From: Lachnospiraceae bacterium | GTDB taxonomy: Bacteria; Bacillota; Clostridia; Lachnospirales; Lachnospiraceae | Assembly: GCA_009777715.1 (NCBI GenBank) | Contig: WRLH01000026.1 | Span: 1 to 38,267 of the forward strand | DNA: 38,267 bases | Direction: 5' to 3' | Part shown: positions 1 to 6,794 of the stretch, in pieces | Position numbering within the stretch: the first letter of the stretch is position 1 | Layout: each line of letters opens with the position of its first letter | Notes under the pieces: generated by a model | What the model saw: only the letters and a program-made list of their open reading frames with translations | The model's database searches: none | Told to the model about the DNA's origin: nothing | Made by a program: the position numbers and the translations under genes

Positions 1-372
1 TGAGCTGGTAACCTCAGCACGTCCCCGCTCCTCGTCACCCCGCGTATTGCGGACGACAAAAAAGATATTCATGAGAGCCACCGCCAGAATGACCCAAATC
101 AGCATAAAGCCGCTATACATCGCCCCGGCCGGGAACTCATCAGGCGAATCAAGCCCATAAATTGGCCCCATCATCGAAACCATCAAAGGATTGTCATAAA
201 TCTGGACCACCTGTAATCTTGATTCTTCGTCAGGAAACATCGCGTCAACCCCCGGTGCTAAGATTGCCGAAAATGCCACCAGAAGAACTACCCAGATGAT
301 AATATAAAACTTGTCACGCCGTAAAATTGAATGCGTTAATTTAACCGTGTTATCAAAATTTCCGTTTTGCAT
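1..372 (-). CDS. ABC-2 type transporter permease, N-terminal part (cut by window start)
   Basis: Only the first 124 codons are present; the gene runs off the left edge. The start is the ATG at 372, preceded by a strong AGGAGG site at about 375-383 that overlaps the end of the ATPase gene. After about 22 cytoplasmic residues there is a membrane segment at about 23-41. An extracytoplasmic stretch follows, with a second membrane segment at about 85-108 and then a charged cytoplasmic loop. This matches ABC-2 export permeases that pair with DrrA-type ATPases, and the ATPase is immediately upstream in the same operon under a TetR gene. The likely role is export of a toxic or lipophilic compound; the substrate cannot be read from the sequence. 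Confidence 0.8.
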   Translation of the reverse strand, partial: MQNGNFDNTVKLTHSILRRDKFYIIIWVVLLVAFSAILAPGVDAMFPDEESRLQVVQIYDNPLMVSMMGPIYGLDSPDEFPAGAMYSGFMLIWVILAVALMNIFFVVRNTRGDEERGRAEVTSS

Positions 373-384
373 AATCGTCCTCCT

Positions 385-1272
385 TTAATTAGTATCATAA
401 TGAAGCATAAAAAGTTCTTCAAGCGTTGGCGGCGTACTGTCTAATTTGGTGATTTCATATCCGGAAAGATAGGCAATAACTGCCCCGATTTCATTTCCGT
501 CCACTTGGAATGTTAGCATATTCTGCTTTTTATTAAGGTCATAAACGCCTTTAAAACTTTCAAAGCCATCAACAATTTTGGCGGTTTCAACATGGATTGT
601 ATTGCGGGTTAAATGCCGCATTTCCTTTAGAGTGCCAGTTTCAACTAGTTTACCCTCGCGGATAATGCCGACCCGGTCACATAAACGCTCAACCTCTGAA
701 AGGATATGGCTTGATAAAAAGATGCCCTTGCCGTTATTTTTCTGCTCCAAAACACATTCTTGGAAGACCTGCTCCATTAATGGGTCAAGCCCGCTGGTTG
801 GCTCGTCAAGGATAAATAAATTTGCTTCCGAGGCAAAAGCGGCAACTAGGGCAACTTTCTGGCGATTGCCCTTAGAATAAGTCCGGCATTTTTTGGTTGG
901 GTCAAGGTCAAAATCCTTAAGCAGTTTTTCCCGCCGTTCCTTATTTGGTTTCCCCCTTAGGGCAACAAAGAGGTCGATGACTTCACCGCCAGTCATATTC
1001 GGCCAAAGGTTTACGTCACCCGGCACATAAGCTATCCTTTTGTGAATCTCAACCGCATTTTTCCACGCATCAAGGCCAAAAACCTGTGCTGTCCCTTTGG
1101 TTGCTTTTAAAATCCCAAGCAATACCCTGATTGTGGTCGTTTTCCCTGCGCCATTAGGGCCAATATAACCAAATACTTCGCCCTCTCTTACCTTAAGGTT
1201 AATATCACTTAAGGCGGTGAATTTCCCAAAATTCTTGGTCAGGTTAGTGATTTCAAGACTGTTTTTTTTCAT
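385..1272 (-). CDS. ABC transporter ATP-binding protein (DrrA/CcmA-like exporter ATPase)
   Basis: This 295-residue protein would energise the neighbouring ABC-2 permease at the inner face of the membrane. Walker A is GPNGAGKT at residues 38-45. The signature motif is the variant YSKGNRQK at about 132-139. Walker B with D-loop is LFILDEPTSGLDP at 152-164, and the switch-loop His lies in SSH near 189. The Q-loop position reads YVPGD, a variant seen in this drug-export subfamily. Its start overlaps the tetR stop by four bases (ATGA), so the two are translationally coupled. The permease ATG lies only 12 bases beyond its stop. The family is certain; the transported compound is unknown. Confidence 0.92.
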   Translation of the reverse strand: MKKNSLEITNLTKNFGKFTALSDINLKVREGEVFGYIGPNGAGKTTTIRVLLGILKATKGTAQVFGLDAWKNAVEIHKRIAYVPGDVNLWPNMTGGEVIDLFVALRGKPNKERREKLLKDFDLDPTKKCRTYSKGNRQKVALVAAFASEANLFILDEPTSGLDPLMEQVFQECVLEQKNNGKGIFLSSHILSEVERLCDRVGIIREGKLVETGTLKEMRHLTRNTIHVETAKIVDGFESFKGVYDLNKKQNMLTFQVDGNEIGAVIAYLSGYEITKLDSTPPTLEELFMLHYDTN

Positions 1273-1886
1273 TTATTTCTCCTCCTATAAAAATATTTTT
1301 TCATTAAATCAAGACAAGCAAATAAATCATCGGTGTACTTCTCAATCGTCTCCGGATTAAAGTCATGCTTTAGGTTATTTGCCATTCCCTCACCTGCCCA
1401 GACCAAAAGCTGGTCAATTAATCCGGCATTGACATCATCTTTAAAGCGGGATATGTCGATATCATCAAAAATAAAACGTTTGCGGATATCAAGGCTTTTT
1501 TGCAAGTATTCCTTTATTTCATCGCGGACATCTTTATCCTGCTCCATATAAAAACTGGTCAGGAAAGCAAAAATCGCCGGGTGTTCTTTCATCATCGAAA
1601 GCTTAATCTTTGTCATCATTTTCATGTTGTCAAAAAAATCCGTAATGCTTGCGTCAAAATCACGCTCCATTCGTTCAAACATTTTTTTCCCGCTTAATTC
1701 GGCAAGATACAAGTAAAGATTTTTTTTGCTGCCGAAATAATAATTAATCATGCCTTTAGCTAACCCGGCTTCAGCACAAATATCAGCTACAGAAGCTTTT
1801 TTATAGCCATTCTGGGCAAAAATGCTCATCGCGGCATTAATTAAATCGGTCTGCTCCTTTGCATGGGGATTAATAAAATTTTCCAT
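1269..1886 (-). CDS. TetR/AcrR family transcriptional regulator
   Basis: A 205-residue repressor-like protein. Residues about 10-58 form the TetR helix-turn-helix, ending in the typical GMINYYFGSKKNLYLYL stretch. The remainder is an all-helical ligand-binding and dimerisation domain. I chose the ATG at 1886 because GCAGGTG sits five bases upstream; a GTG at 1910 would extend it by eight residues but has a poorer site. It is first in an operon with an exporter ATPase and permease. A palindrome overlapping the predicted transcription start (2016-2038) is a likely operator, which suggests autorepression relieved by the exported compound. The ligand is unknown. Confidence 0.9.
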   Translation of the reverse strand: MENFINPHAKEQTDLINAAMSIFAQNGYKKASVADICAEAGLAKGMINYYFGSKKNLYLYLAELSGKKMFERMERDFDASITDFFDNMKMMTKIKLSMMKEHPAIFAFLTSFYMEQDKDVRDEIKEYLQKSLDIRKRFIFDDIDISRFKDDVNAGLIDQLLVWAGEGMANNLKHDFNPETIEKYTDDLFACLDLMKKYFYRRRNK

Positions 1887-1966
1887 CTTGCACCTGCTTT
1901 CTATTAGCACTAATCTTCGTCATTGTGGCTATTCGTTATTGCGCTATTCGTCATTCAGGCGTTTTT

Positions 1967-1992
1967 GTCATTGCGGGCCTGACCCGCAATCT
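1967..1992. repeat. Small palindromic repeat, GTCATTGCGG type (copy 1)
   Basis: The arms ATTGCGGG and CCCGCAAT enclose a short loop, flanked by GTC on the left and CT on the right. A related palindrome with the same edges (GTCATTGCGG...CCGCAATCT) lies at 28519-28543. It sits inside the tetR leader, between the promoter and the start codon, with a degenerate partial copy just to its left (about 1919-1928). Confidence 0.55.
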
Positions 1993-2015
1993 AAACGAAC
2001 TGTATTGACTCTATC

Positions 2016-2038
2016 GTATTGAACGATTCGTTCTGTAC
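2016..2038. promoter_or_regulatory. Probable TetR operator
   Basis: This is a 23-bp inverted repeat with the perfect 13-bp core GAACGATTCGTTC, extended by GTA and TAC at the outer ends. The arms match at 9 of 11 positions around a central base. It covers the predicted start of transcription, just downstream of the -10 box of the tetR promoter. That is a classic position for a TetR-family repressor, but binding is inferred. Confidence 0.7.
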
Positions 2039-2040
2039 TA

Positions 2041-2069
2041 ATTGTATAGCATAAAAATGGAATTGTCAA
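2041..2069 (-). promoter_or_regulatory. tetR-ABC operon promoter
   Basis: On the minus strand a consensus -35 TTGACA (2069-2064) is separated by 17 bases from the -10 TACAAT (2046-2041). Transcription would start near 2034, inside the palindromic operator. The leader to the tetR ATG would be about 150 bases. Confidence 0.8.
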
Positions 2070-2236
2070 GAAAAATTTTCCAAATCTTTTTTTGAATTTT
2101 TAAGTTTTAATTAATTACCAAATAATGGAATCAATTTAGAACAAAGAATCGCGGGCTTACCCACAATAACAAGACCCCTAATTGTATTTAAAAGTTCTTC
2201 GTTAATCAAATTTGCCCAAGCGGGATTACTCAATCC

Positions 2237-3358
2237 CTATTCAAAACGCCAAAACCCTACGTTCAAATCCACGTCCCCCTCAATCCCATCAACCCGGCCG
2301 CGTTCCGTATACTGCCAGATCCTGTGTTCGTAAGGAAAATAAATCGGGGTGCGGAAAAAAGCAAACCATTTTTCGTACTCTTCCAAACGCTCCATCTCAA
2401 GCATCAAGAAAAAGCTGCGCAGATTCCCATAAATCATCGGCGTGTAACCAGCTTCTTTAATCCGCTCGCAAAAAGCGATTGCCACGTCCGTCCACTCCTC
2501 TTTTGTCATGAACTGCGTCCGTGGATTGGTGGTGCTGATTGCTTCGATATCAATGACAACCGGATATTTTAGGTCATACCCGGCAATATGCTCAAGGACA
2601 AACTCGGCTTCTTCGATTGCTTCTTCTTCATTTAAGGCCTGGGTAAAAAAATAAACGCCTGTCTCAATCCCATTTGCCAACGCACCCTCAATATTTGCCT
2701 CATAATATTGGTCAAGCATTAAAGCCCCCTCGCTCGAACCGCGGAAGCCAACCCTGATAATCGCAAAATCAACCCCATCAGCCGCCACTTTCTCCCAGTC
2801 AATTTCTAACTGATAGCGTGAAACATCAATGCCCTTTTGTGAAATGATGTTTCCGTCCTCGTCTTGGTAAGCTAAAATGCCGTCATCATCAAGCACAAAT
2901 TGTTCGGGTATGTAATCATGCTTTTTAAGTTCATCATTAATGGGGAAAAAATAAAACTGGCCATCTGCGCCAACGACAATGTCATCAACCAATAAAGCCC
3001 TAAGAATCGCTGAAAAATCCTCTCCCTGTGACACCCGTTCCTTTAATTCATCAAGGACATCCGCTGCCAGCGGGGTCGTAATATTTATCTCAATCGGAGC
3101 TTCCGGCTCATCGCGGACCGAATCTTCCTGATTGCCAAAAACACCGTCCTCAATCTGCCCCATGACGGGGACAAATTCAGCTTGTTCATTTTTGAGCTGC
3201 TGATTTTCCAAAATAAGGAAAATGCAGCCTGTCAGTGAAGCTAACGCTATCAAGCAAGTAATAATCGTCACAAAAATATTGCTGCTCCGAGAGGAACGTT
3301 TTTCCCGGTTTTTCCGCAAGCGGTTCTTTTTGAAGGTTTCTTTTGTTTTGGCTTCCAT
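2237..3358 (-). CDS. Membrane-anchored GH25 family lysozyme-like glycosidase
   Basis: A 373-residue protein predicted to cleave peptidoglycan between MurNAc and GlcNAc. A basic N-terminus precedes one membrane segment at about 28-50, then an acidic linker of some 120 residues, then the GH25 TIM barrel at about 175-370. Key acidic residues are visible: D178 in GIDVSRY, D270 and E272 in VIDIEA, and the late GDVDLN motif. The signal anchor suggests it is tethered to the outer face of the membrane rather than released. The ATG at 3358 has AAGGAGT upstream, and the gene has its own promoter within the end of the preceding gene. A role in cell-wall remodelling is inferred. Confidence 0.88.
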   Translation of the reverse strand: MEAKTKETFKKNRLRKNREKRSSRSSNIFVTIITCLIALASLTGCIFLILENQQLKNEQAEFVPVMGQIEDGVFGNQEDSVRDEPEAPIEINITTPLAADVLDELKERVSQGEDFSAILRALLVDDIVVGADGQFYFFPINDELKKHDYIPEQFVLDDDGILAYQDEDGNIISQKGIDVSRYQLEIDWEKVAADGVDFAIIRVGFRGSSEGALMLDQYYEANIEGALANGIETGVYFFTQALNEEEAIEEAEFVLEHIAGYDLKYPVVIDIEAISTTNPRTQFMTKEEWTDVAIAFCERIKEAGYTPMIYGNLRSFFLMLEMERLEEYEKWFAFFRTPIYFPYEHRIWQYTERGRVDGIEGDVDLNVGFWRFE

Positions 3359-3386
3359 TGGTACTCCTTTGTATTTCCCTTACTTA

Positions 3387-3415
3387 AGTATATTTATATT
3401 TTATCTAATATTCAA
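3387..3415 (-). promoter_or_regulatory. Promoter of the GH25 gene
   Basis: The minus strand reads TTGAAT (3415-3410), a 17-base spacer, then TATACT (3392-3387). The -35 box overlaps the stop codon of the upstream acyltransferase gene, so the GH25 gene can be expressed independently. Confidence 0.65.
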
Positions 3416-4215
3416 CTAAAAAATAATACCAAAAATAGTAATCCATAAATTATCGGCTGGTGAAGCATATAAATAAGCAAGCTATGGCGGCCCATTAATC
3501 CTAATGATGAGCTTAAAACCTGCCTTAATTTTCCTTTAGTGTTATGCTGATGGCGTGGTTTTTTTGATAATGAAGAAAATAGTCCCATGCCATAAAAACC
3601 AGCCAAATAAAGAAACCACCACGGAATAATCGGAAAATAATCCGCCGAGGCAAAATTATGATTAGGTAAGCCTAAGAAAAATAAATAAGATGACTCAAAT
3701 AATGAGGGCGAAAGTGCAAATTTAAACAGCGAAAAAAAGCTTAAATATCCTGACGGAAGATTTTTAAATAGAATAAATAAAAAAACAGCAATCGGAAGCC
3801 CTATTTGTGCCGGAATCAGCTTAAGGGCCGATCTTAATAAGAAAGTCAAGAAAATAGCCGCCGCCAAAAAATGCAAAATGCCAAAGACAATAAACTCATC
3901 TGGGATTACTAAAAAGGTAGCCAGATTTAGGATTATGGCGCAAACCATTAATATCATCCCGTTTTTCAGCGGCTTTTTGCTAAGCGTAAAAGAAATCCCC
4001 GCCACAAAAATAAAAGTACTGCAAATCATTTGCTGCCAAGCAAAAGCCTGGCGAATGCTAAACCAGCTTAAACGATACCCAAAGATATAAACAAGGTCAT
4101 AAAGCAGATGATAAAAAATCATGTTAAGCAAAGCAAAACCCCTTATTATGTCAAGCATTGCTAGCCGTCCTGCCTGTTTATCTTTGTTATTTGCCATCTT
4201 TTTTAAGATTTTCAT
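3412..4215 (-). CDS. DUF1624 / heparan-alpha-glucosaminide N-acetyltransferase-like membrane protein
   Basis: A 267-residue polytopic membrane protein with about seven or eight hydrophobic segments. The N-terminal signature RLAMLDIIRGFALLNMIFYH is typical of the DUF1624/YeiB-like superfamily, whose members transfer acyl groups across the membrane to sugars. A second conserved feature is the late MGRHSLLIYMLHQPI segment. The ATG at 4215 follows AGGTTAAAA; a second ATG at residue 7 has no ribosome site. The substrate is not known. Neighbours are a cell-wall hydrolase and a peptidase, so modification of a surface glycan is possible but unproven. Confidence 0.78.
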   Translation of the reverse strand: MKILKKMANNKDKQAGRLAMLDIIRGFALLNMIFYHLLYDLVYIFGYRLSWFSIRQAFAWQQMICSTFIFVAGISFTLSKKPLKNGMILMVCAIILNLATFLVIPDEFIVFGILHFLAAAIFLTFLLRSALKLIPAQIGLPIAVFLFILFKNLPSGYLSFFSLFKFALSPSLFESSYLFFLGLPNHNFASADYFPIIPWWFLYLAGFYGMGLFSSLSKKPRHQHNTKGKLRQVLSSSLGLMGRHSLLIYMLHQPIIYGLLFLVLFFS

Positions 4216-4226
4216 TTTTAACCTAT

Positions 4227-4298
4227 GTCTGCTCTACATCTTCACTATATATGCTCTACATCTTCAACATATATGCTCTACATCTTGCTTTAGCAGAC
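4227..4298. repeat. 22-bp tandem repeat enclosed by an inverted repeat
   Basis: Two full units starting TGCTCTACATCTTCA (4230-4251 and 4252-4273) and a partial third (from 4274) fill the gap between pepP and the acyltransferase gene. The block is bounded by GTCTGCT (4227-4233) and AGCAGAC (4292-4298), so the whole could fold as a hairpin. It lies in the probable leader of the acyltransferase gene, and its role is unknown. Confidence 0.75.
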
Positions 4299-4302
4299 TT
4301 AT

Positions 4303-6084
4303 TTAAATTGCCCTTGTTGCTTTTTTGAGCCACTTTTTTTCCTCATCATTAAGGTAAGCCGAAACCACCTCATAAACACGCTGATGATAATCATTGAGCT
4401 GTTTTTTGTCCTCTTTAGTAAGCTGCGTTTCATCAATTGCCCCTAAATCTATTGGCACTAATGTTAATGTATAAAAACCAAGGAATTTACCGCATTCATT
4501 TTGCTCTATTTCTTTTACTGCCATCACATTTTCAAGCCTAATCCCATACTCGTAAGCCTTATAAACCCCCGGCTCATTAGAGATAAGCATCCCCGGCTCA
4601 AGCACAATTTCACCGACATCTTCATTATAAGGCATCGAAATCCGCTGTGGCCCCTCATGGACGCTTAACATATAACCGATGCCATGCCCTGTGCCGTGCT
4701 TATAATCATATTTTATGTCCCATAAAGGCTTTCTTGCAATAATATCAATGCTCCGCCCCGTTACTCCGCTAAGGAAAGTAAGGTTACTAAGATTAAGCAT
4801 TCCCCGTGCCACCGCGGTAAAATGCCGCTTCATTTCCGCAGAGATTTCACCAGTTGCAATTGTCCGGGTGATGTCAGTTGTCCCGCCAAAATATTGACCG
4901 CCTGAGTCAATAAGATAAAGCCCATCTTTACCGATGATGGCATTATTTTCTTCATCTGCTTGGTAATGGACAATCGCAGCGTTCGCTCCATAAGCAGAAA
5001 TTGTGTTAAAAGAAATGTCCAAAAAGCCCGGGATTTCGCTTCTTAAGGCATCCATTTTCTTGGCCGCATCGATTTCGCTTACCGCTTCATTATTTTCTTT
5101 AAGCCATTTAATGAATTTGATTACGGCAATGCTGTCTTTTAAATATACCTCGCGGATATGCTTTAATTCTGTTTCATTTTTGATGGCCTTTAAAGTTGTT
5201 GTTGGGCTTAAGGCTAGGACTGGTTTGGCTTTTTCTTTAATTAGTTCATAGATAAAATAATTGCATTTTTCATTATCCAATAATATTTTGTGGTCTTTTT
5301 TAAGCTTTAAGTTTTCGAGCCATTCATAAAAATCATGATATTCAGCAATTTTAATGTTTTTAGCCGTCATTACTTTACGAAAATCATCGTCTATTATTTG
5401 GGTTTGGATAAATAAAACCGCTTCATCTTCGGTGACATAAGCATATGAAAGGGCAATTGGATTCTGGGGAATGTCACTTCCGCGCAGATTAAACAACCAC
5501 ATGATATCATCAAGGCTATTTAGGATGAGGGCAAAATTGCCGCTTTCGTTAAGTTTTTTGCGGACTTCGCTAATTTTTTCGGTTGTAGATTGACCAGTCC
5601 AGTCAATGGACAGCTCCCAAATTTTGTTTGCCGGAAGCAAAGGACGTTCTGGCCAGATTAAGGCTATTAAATCACTTTCATAATTTATTTTTACGCCGAT
5701 TTCGTTTAATTCATCAGCCATTCTTAAGCCGCTTGAAGCTGGCACCATGCGGCCGTCAAAAGCAAGGGTCTGGCCTTTTTTCATTATTTTTTTTAGATAT
5801 TCATTGATGGTCGGGATATCTTTTTCGCCCTTGCGGTAAAGGGTGATTAAAGTTCCTCTTAGCTCCCTTTCAGCCTGGACGAAGTAGCGGCCGTCCGTAA
5901 AGAGGCCCGCCTCGTTTGCTGTCACCACCAATGTCCCGGCCGATCCGGTGAAGCCGGAAAGGTATTTGAGGGCCTCAAAGGCGGCGCAGATGTATTCAGA
6001 GCAATGGTGGTCGCTGGTTGGGACTATGTAGCAGTCGATGTTGTTTTTTTTCATTTCGTGTCTGAGGTGGTCTATTTTTTTCAT
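4303..6084 (-). CDS. pepP: Xaa-Pro aminopeptidase (M24B family)
   Basis: This 593-residue cytosolic metallopeptidase removes an N-terminal residue before proline. It has the long three-domain form: two creatinase-like N domains (about 1-135 and 165-300), the pita-bread M24 catalytic domain (about 310-525) and the C-terminal M24 extension (about 530-593). The five metal ligands are all visible: D393 (LIDSGG), D404 (TTDITR), H467 (GTGHGIG), E504 (SNEPG) and E518 (RLEN). The ATG at 6084 follows GGAGTAAAC. It is likely transcribed with a leader of about 330 bases that contains a palindromic element. The call is secure; the symbol follows common usage for this family. Confidence 0.93.
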   Translation of the reverse strand: MKKIDHLRHEMKKNNIDCYIVPTSDHHCSEYICAAFEALKYLSGFTGSAGTLVVTANEAGLFTDGRYFVQAERELRGTLITLYRKGEKDIPTINEYLKKIMKKGQTLAFDGRMVPASSGLRMADELNEIGVKINYESDLIALIWPERPLLPANKIWELSIDWTGQSTTEKISEVRKKLNESGNFALILNSLDDIMWLFNLRGSDIPQNPIALSYAYVTEDEAVLFIQTQIIDDDFRKVMTAKNIKIAEYHDFYEWLENLKLKKDHKILLDNEKCNYFIYELIKEKAKPVLALSPTTTLKAIKNETELKHIREVYLKDSIAVIKFIKWLKENNEAVSEIDAAKKMDALRSEIPGFLDISFNTISAYGANAAIVHYQADEENNAIIGKDGLYLIDSGGQYFGGTTDITRTIATGEISAEMKRHFTAVARGMLNLSNLTFLSGVTGRSIDIIARKPLWDIKYDYKHGTGHGIGYMLSVHEGPQRISMPYNEDVGEIVLEPGMLISNEPGVYKAYEYGIRLENVMAVKEIEQNECGKFLGFYTLTLVPIDLGAIDETQLTKEDKKQLNDYHQRVYEVVSAYLNDEEKKWLKKATRAI

Positions 6085-6105
6085 GTTTACTCCGTATTGG
6101 TTTTA

Positions 6106-6252
6106 GGTATTTCCGCGTTGCTATTCACGTGTCTTTGAGATGTCAAGGCAAAATATAACTCTTCGTATTTAAGGTATTTCCGTGTTGCTATCACGTGTGA
6201 TTTAGGTTTTGAATGTCAAGGCAATAAATAACTCTTCGTATTTCCGCGTTGC
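6106..6252. repeat. Imperfect direct repeats beside the palindromic element
   Basis: Two related units of about 65 bases start at 6106 and 6173, each beginning GGTATTTCCG and ending near ATAACTCTTCG. A third start (GTATTTCCGCGTTGC) at 6238 runs directly into the palindromic element. They probably reflect duplication of the element's flank and lie in the pepP leader. Confidence 0.7.
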
Positions 6253-6379
6253 GAGAGCTGTCGATTCAACGTCCGACACGCTTTCGCTCCGAGAGAAGCG
6301 TTGCGTTATGTAAATTCGCAAAACACGCGAATTAAATAACGACGCTTCTCAAGGGCCGGTCTTTTGAATCGCACTCTCG
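6252..6379. repeat. Nested palindromic element, copy 1 (complete)
   Basis: The outer arms begin CGAGAG and end CTCTCG; about 26 bases at each end are imperfect inverted repeats (6252-6277 with 6354-6379). Inside is a long hairpin with arms 6293-6319 and 6327-6350, running from GAGAAGCG to CGCTTCTC. A further small hairpin, CGCTTTCGCG with CGCGAAAGCG, abuts the right end (about 6378-6409). Related copies lie at 11977-12069 and 38093-38267. It encodes no protein I can recognise and sits in the pepP 5' leader. Confidence 0.9.
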
Positions 6380-6423
6380 CTTTCGCGATTAATCTTAGCC
6401 GCGAAAGCGGAAACTACAATCTA

Positions 6424-6429
6424 ATTATA
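6424..6429 (-). promoter_or_regulatory. Extended -10 box, probable pepP promoter
   Basis: The minus strand reads TGGTATAAT, an extended -10 element, with only a weak -35 match upstream. Transcription from about 6417 would include the whole palindromic element in the pepP leader. Confidence 0.5.
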
Positions 6430-6548
6430 CCATATAAATAGACATAAATACACCAAAACTCCCAACCTCCGTTATGAAATTTTTGTGAATAAAATCTTAA
6501 CAATCAAAGTTTCCCTTGTATTTTAGCTTAAATTGCTGTAAAATCCAA

Positions 6549-6574
6549 AAGTATACAAGTATACTTGTATACTT
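6549..6574. promoter_or_regulatory. 26-bp perfect palindrome, operator-like
   Basis: The sequence is built of 8-bp units, AAGTATAC AAGTATAC then TTGTATAC TT, and is identical to its own reverse complement over 26 bases. A degenerate further unit (TTGTATGC) follows. It lies between the divergent pepP and citrate synthase genes, about 220 bases before the latter. It resembles the GTATAC-centred sites of GntR-type regulators, but no regulator is encoded nearby. Confidence 0.6.
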
Positions 6575-6678
6575 GTATGCTTGGATATTTTGCATAAGTT
6601 AATAACAACGTGAATAAACTACATGGATTGTCTGCGGACTGCCCTTTAGCTCCATGATTGTATACGCGACTGCATTAT

Positions 6679-6684
6679 TATAAT
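6679..6684 (+). promoter_or_regulatory. Possible -10 box of the citrate synthase promoter
   Basis: TATAAT is present but no good -35 lies at normal spacing (GATTGT at 17 bases, TTGTAT at 15 bases). Transcription from about 6691 would place the whole 8-bp microsatellite in the leader. Confidence 0.35.
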
Positions 6685-6699
6685 TAATAAAACTAATAA

Positions 6700-6770
6700 A
6701 ATTAATAAATTAATAAATTAATAAATTAATAAATTAATAAATTAATAAATTAATAAATTAATAAATTAAT
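6700..6770. repeat. 8-bp microsatellite (AATTAATA, nearly nine copies)
   Basis: Eight perfect AATTAATA units run from 6700 to 6763, followed by seven bases of a ninth, ending about 12 bases before the citrate synthase ribosome site. Similar AT-rich degenerate units precede it (6681-6699). Such tracts change length by slippage and here could alter leader length or promoter spacing. Confidence 0.9.
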
Positions 6771-6794
6771 TAATAATTAAAAGAAAGGTGATAT

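Noticed and set aside
6085-6794. Remnant of a gene or insertion sequence
   Set aside because: No frame of useful length and no transposase similarity; the stretch is explained by repeats, palindromes and promoters.
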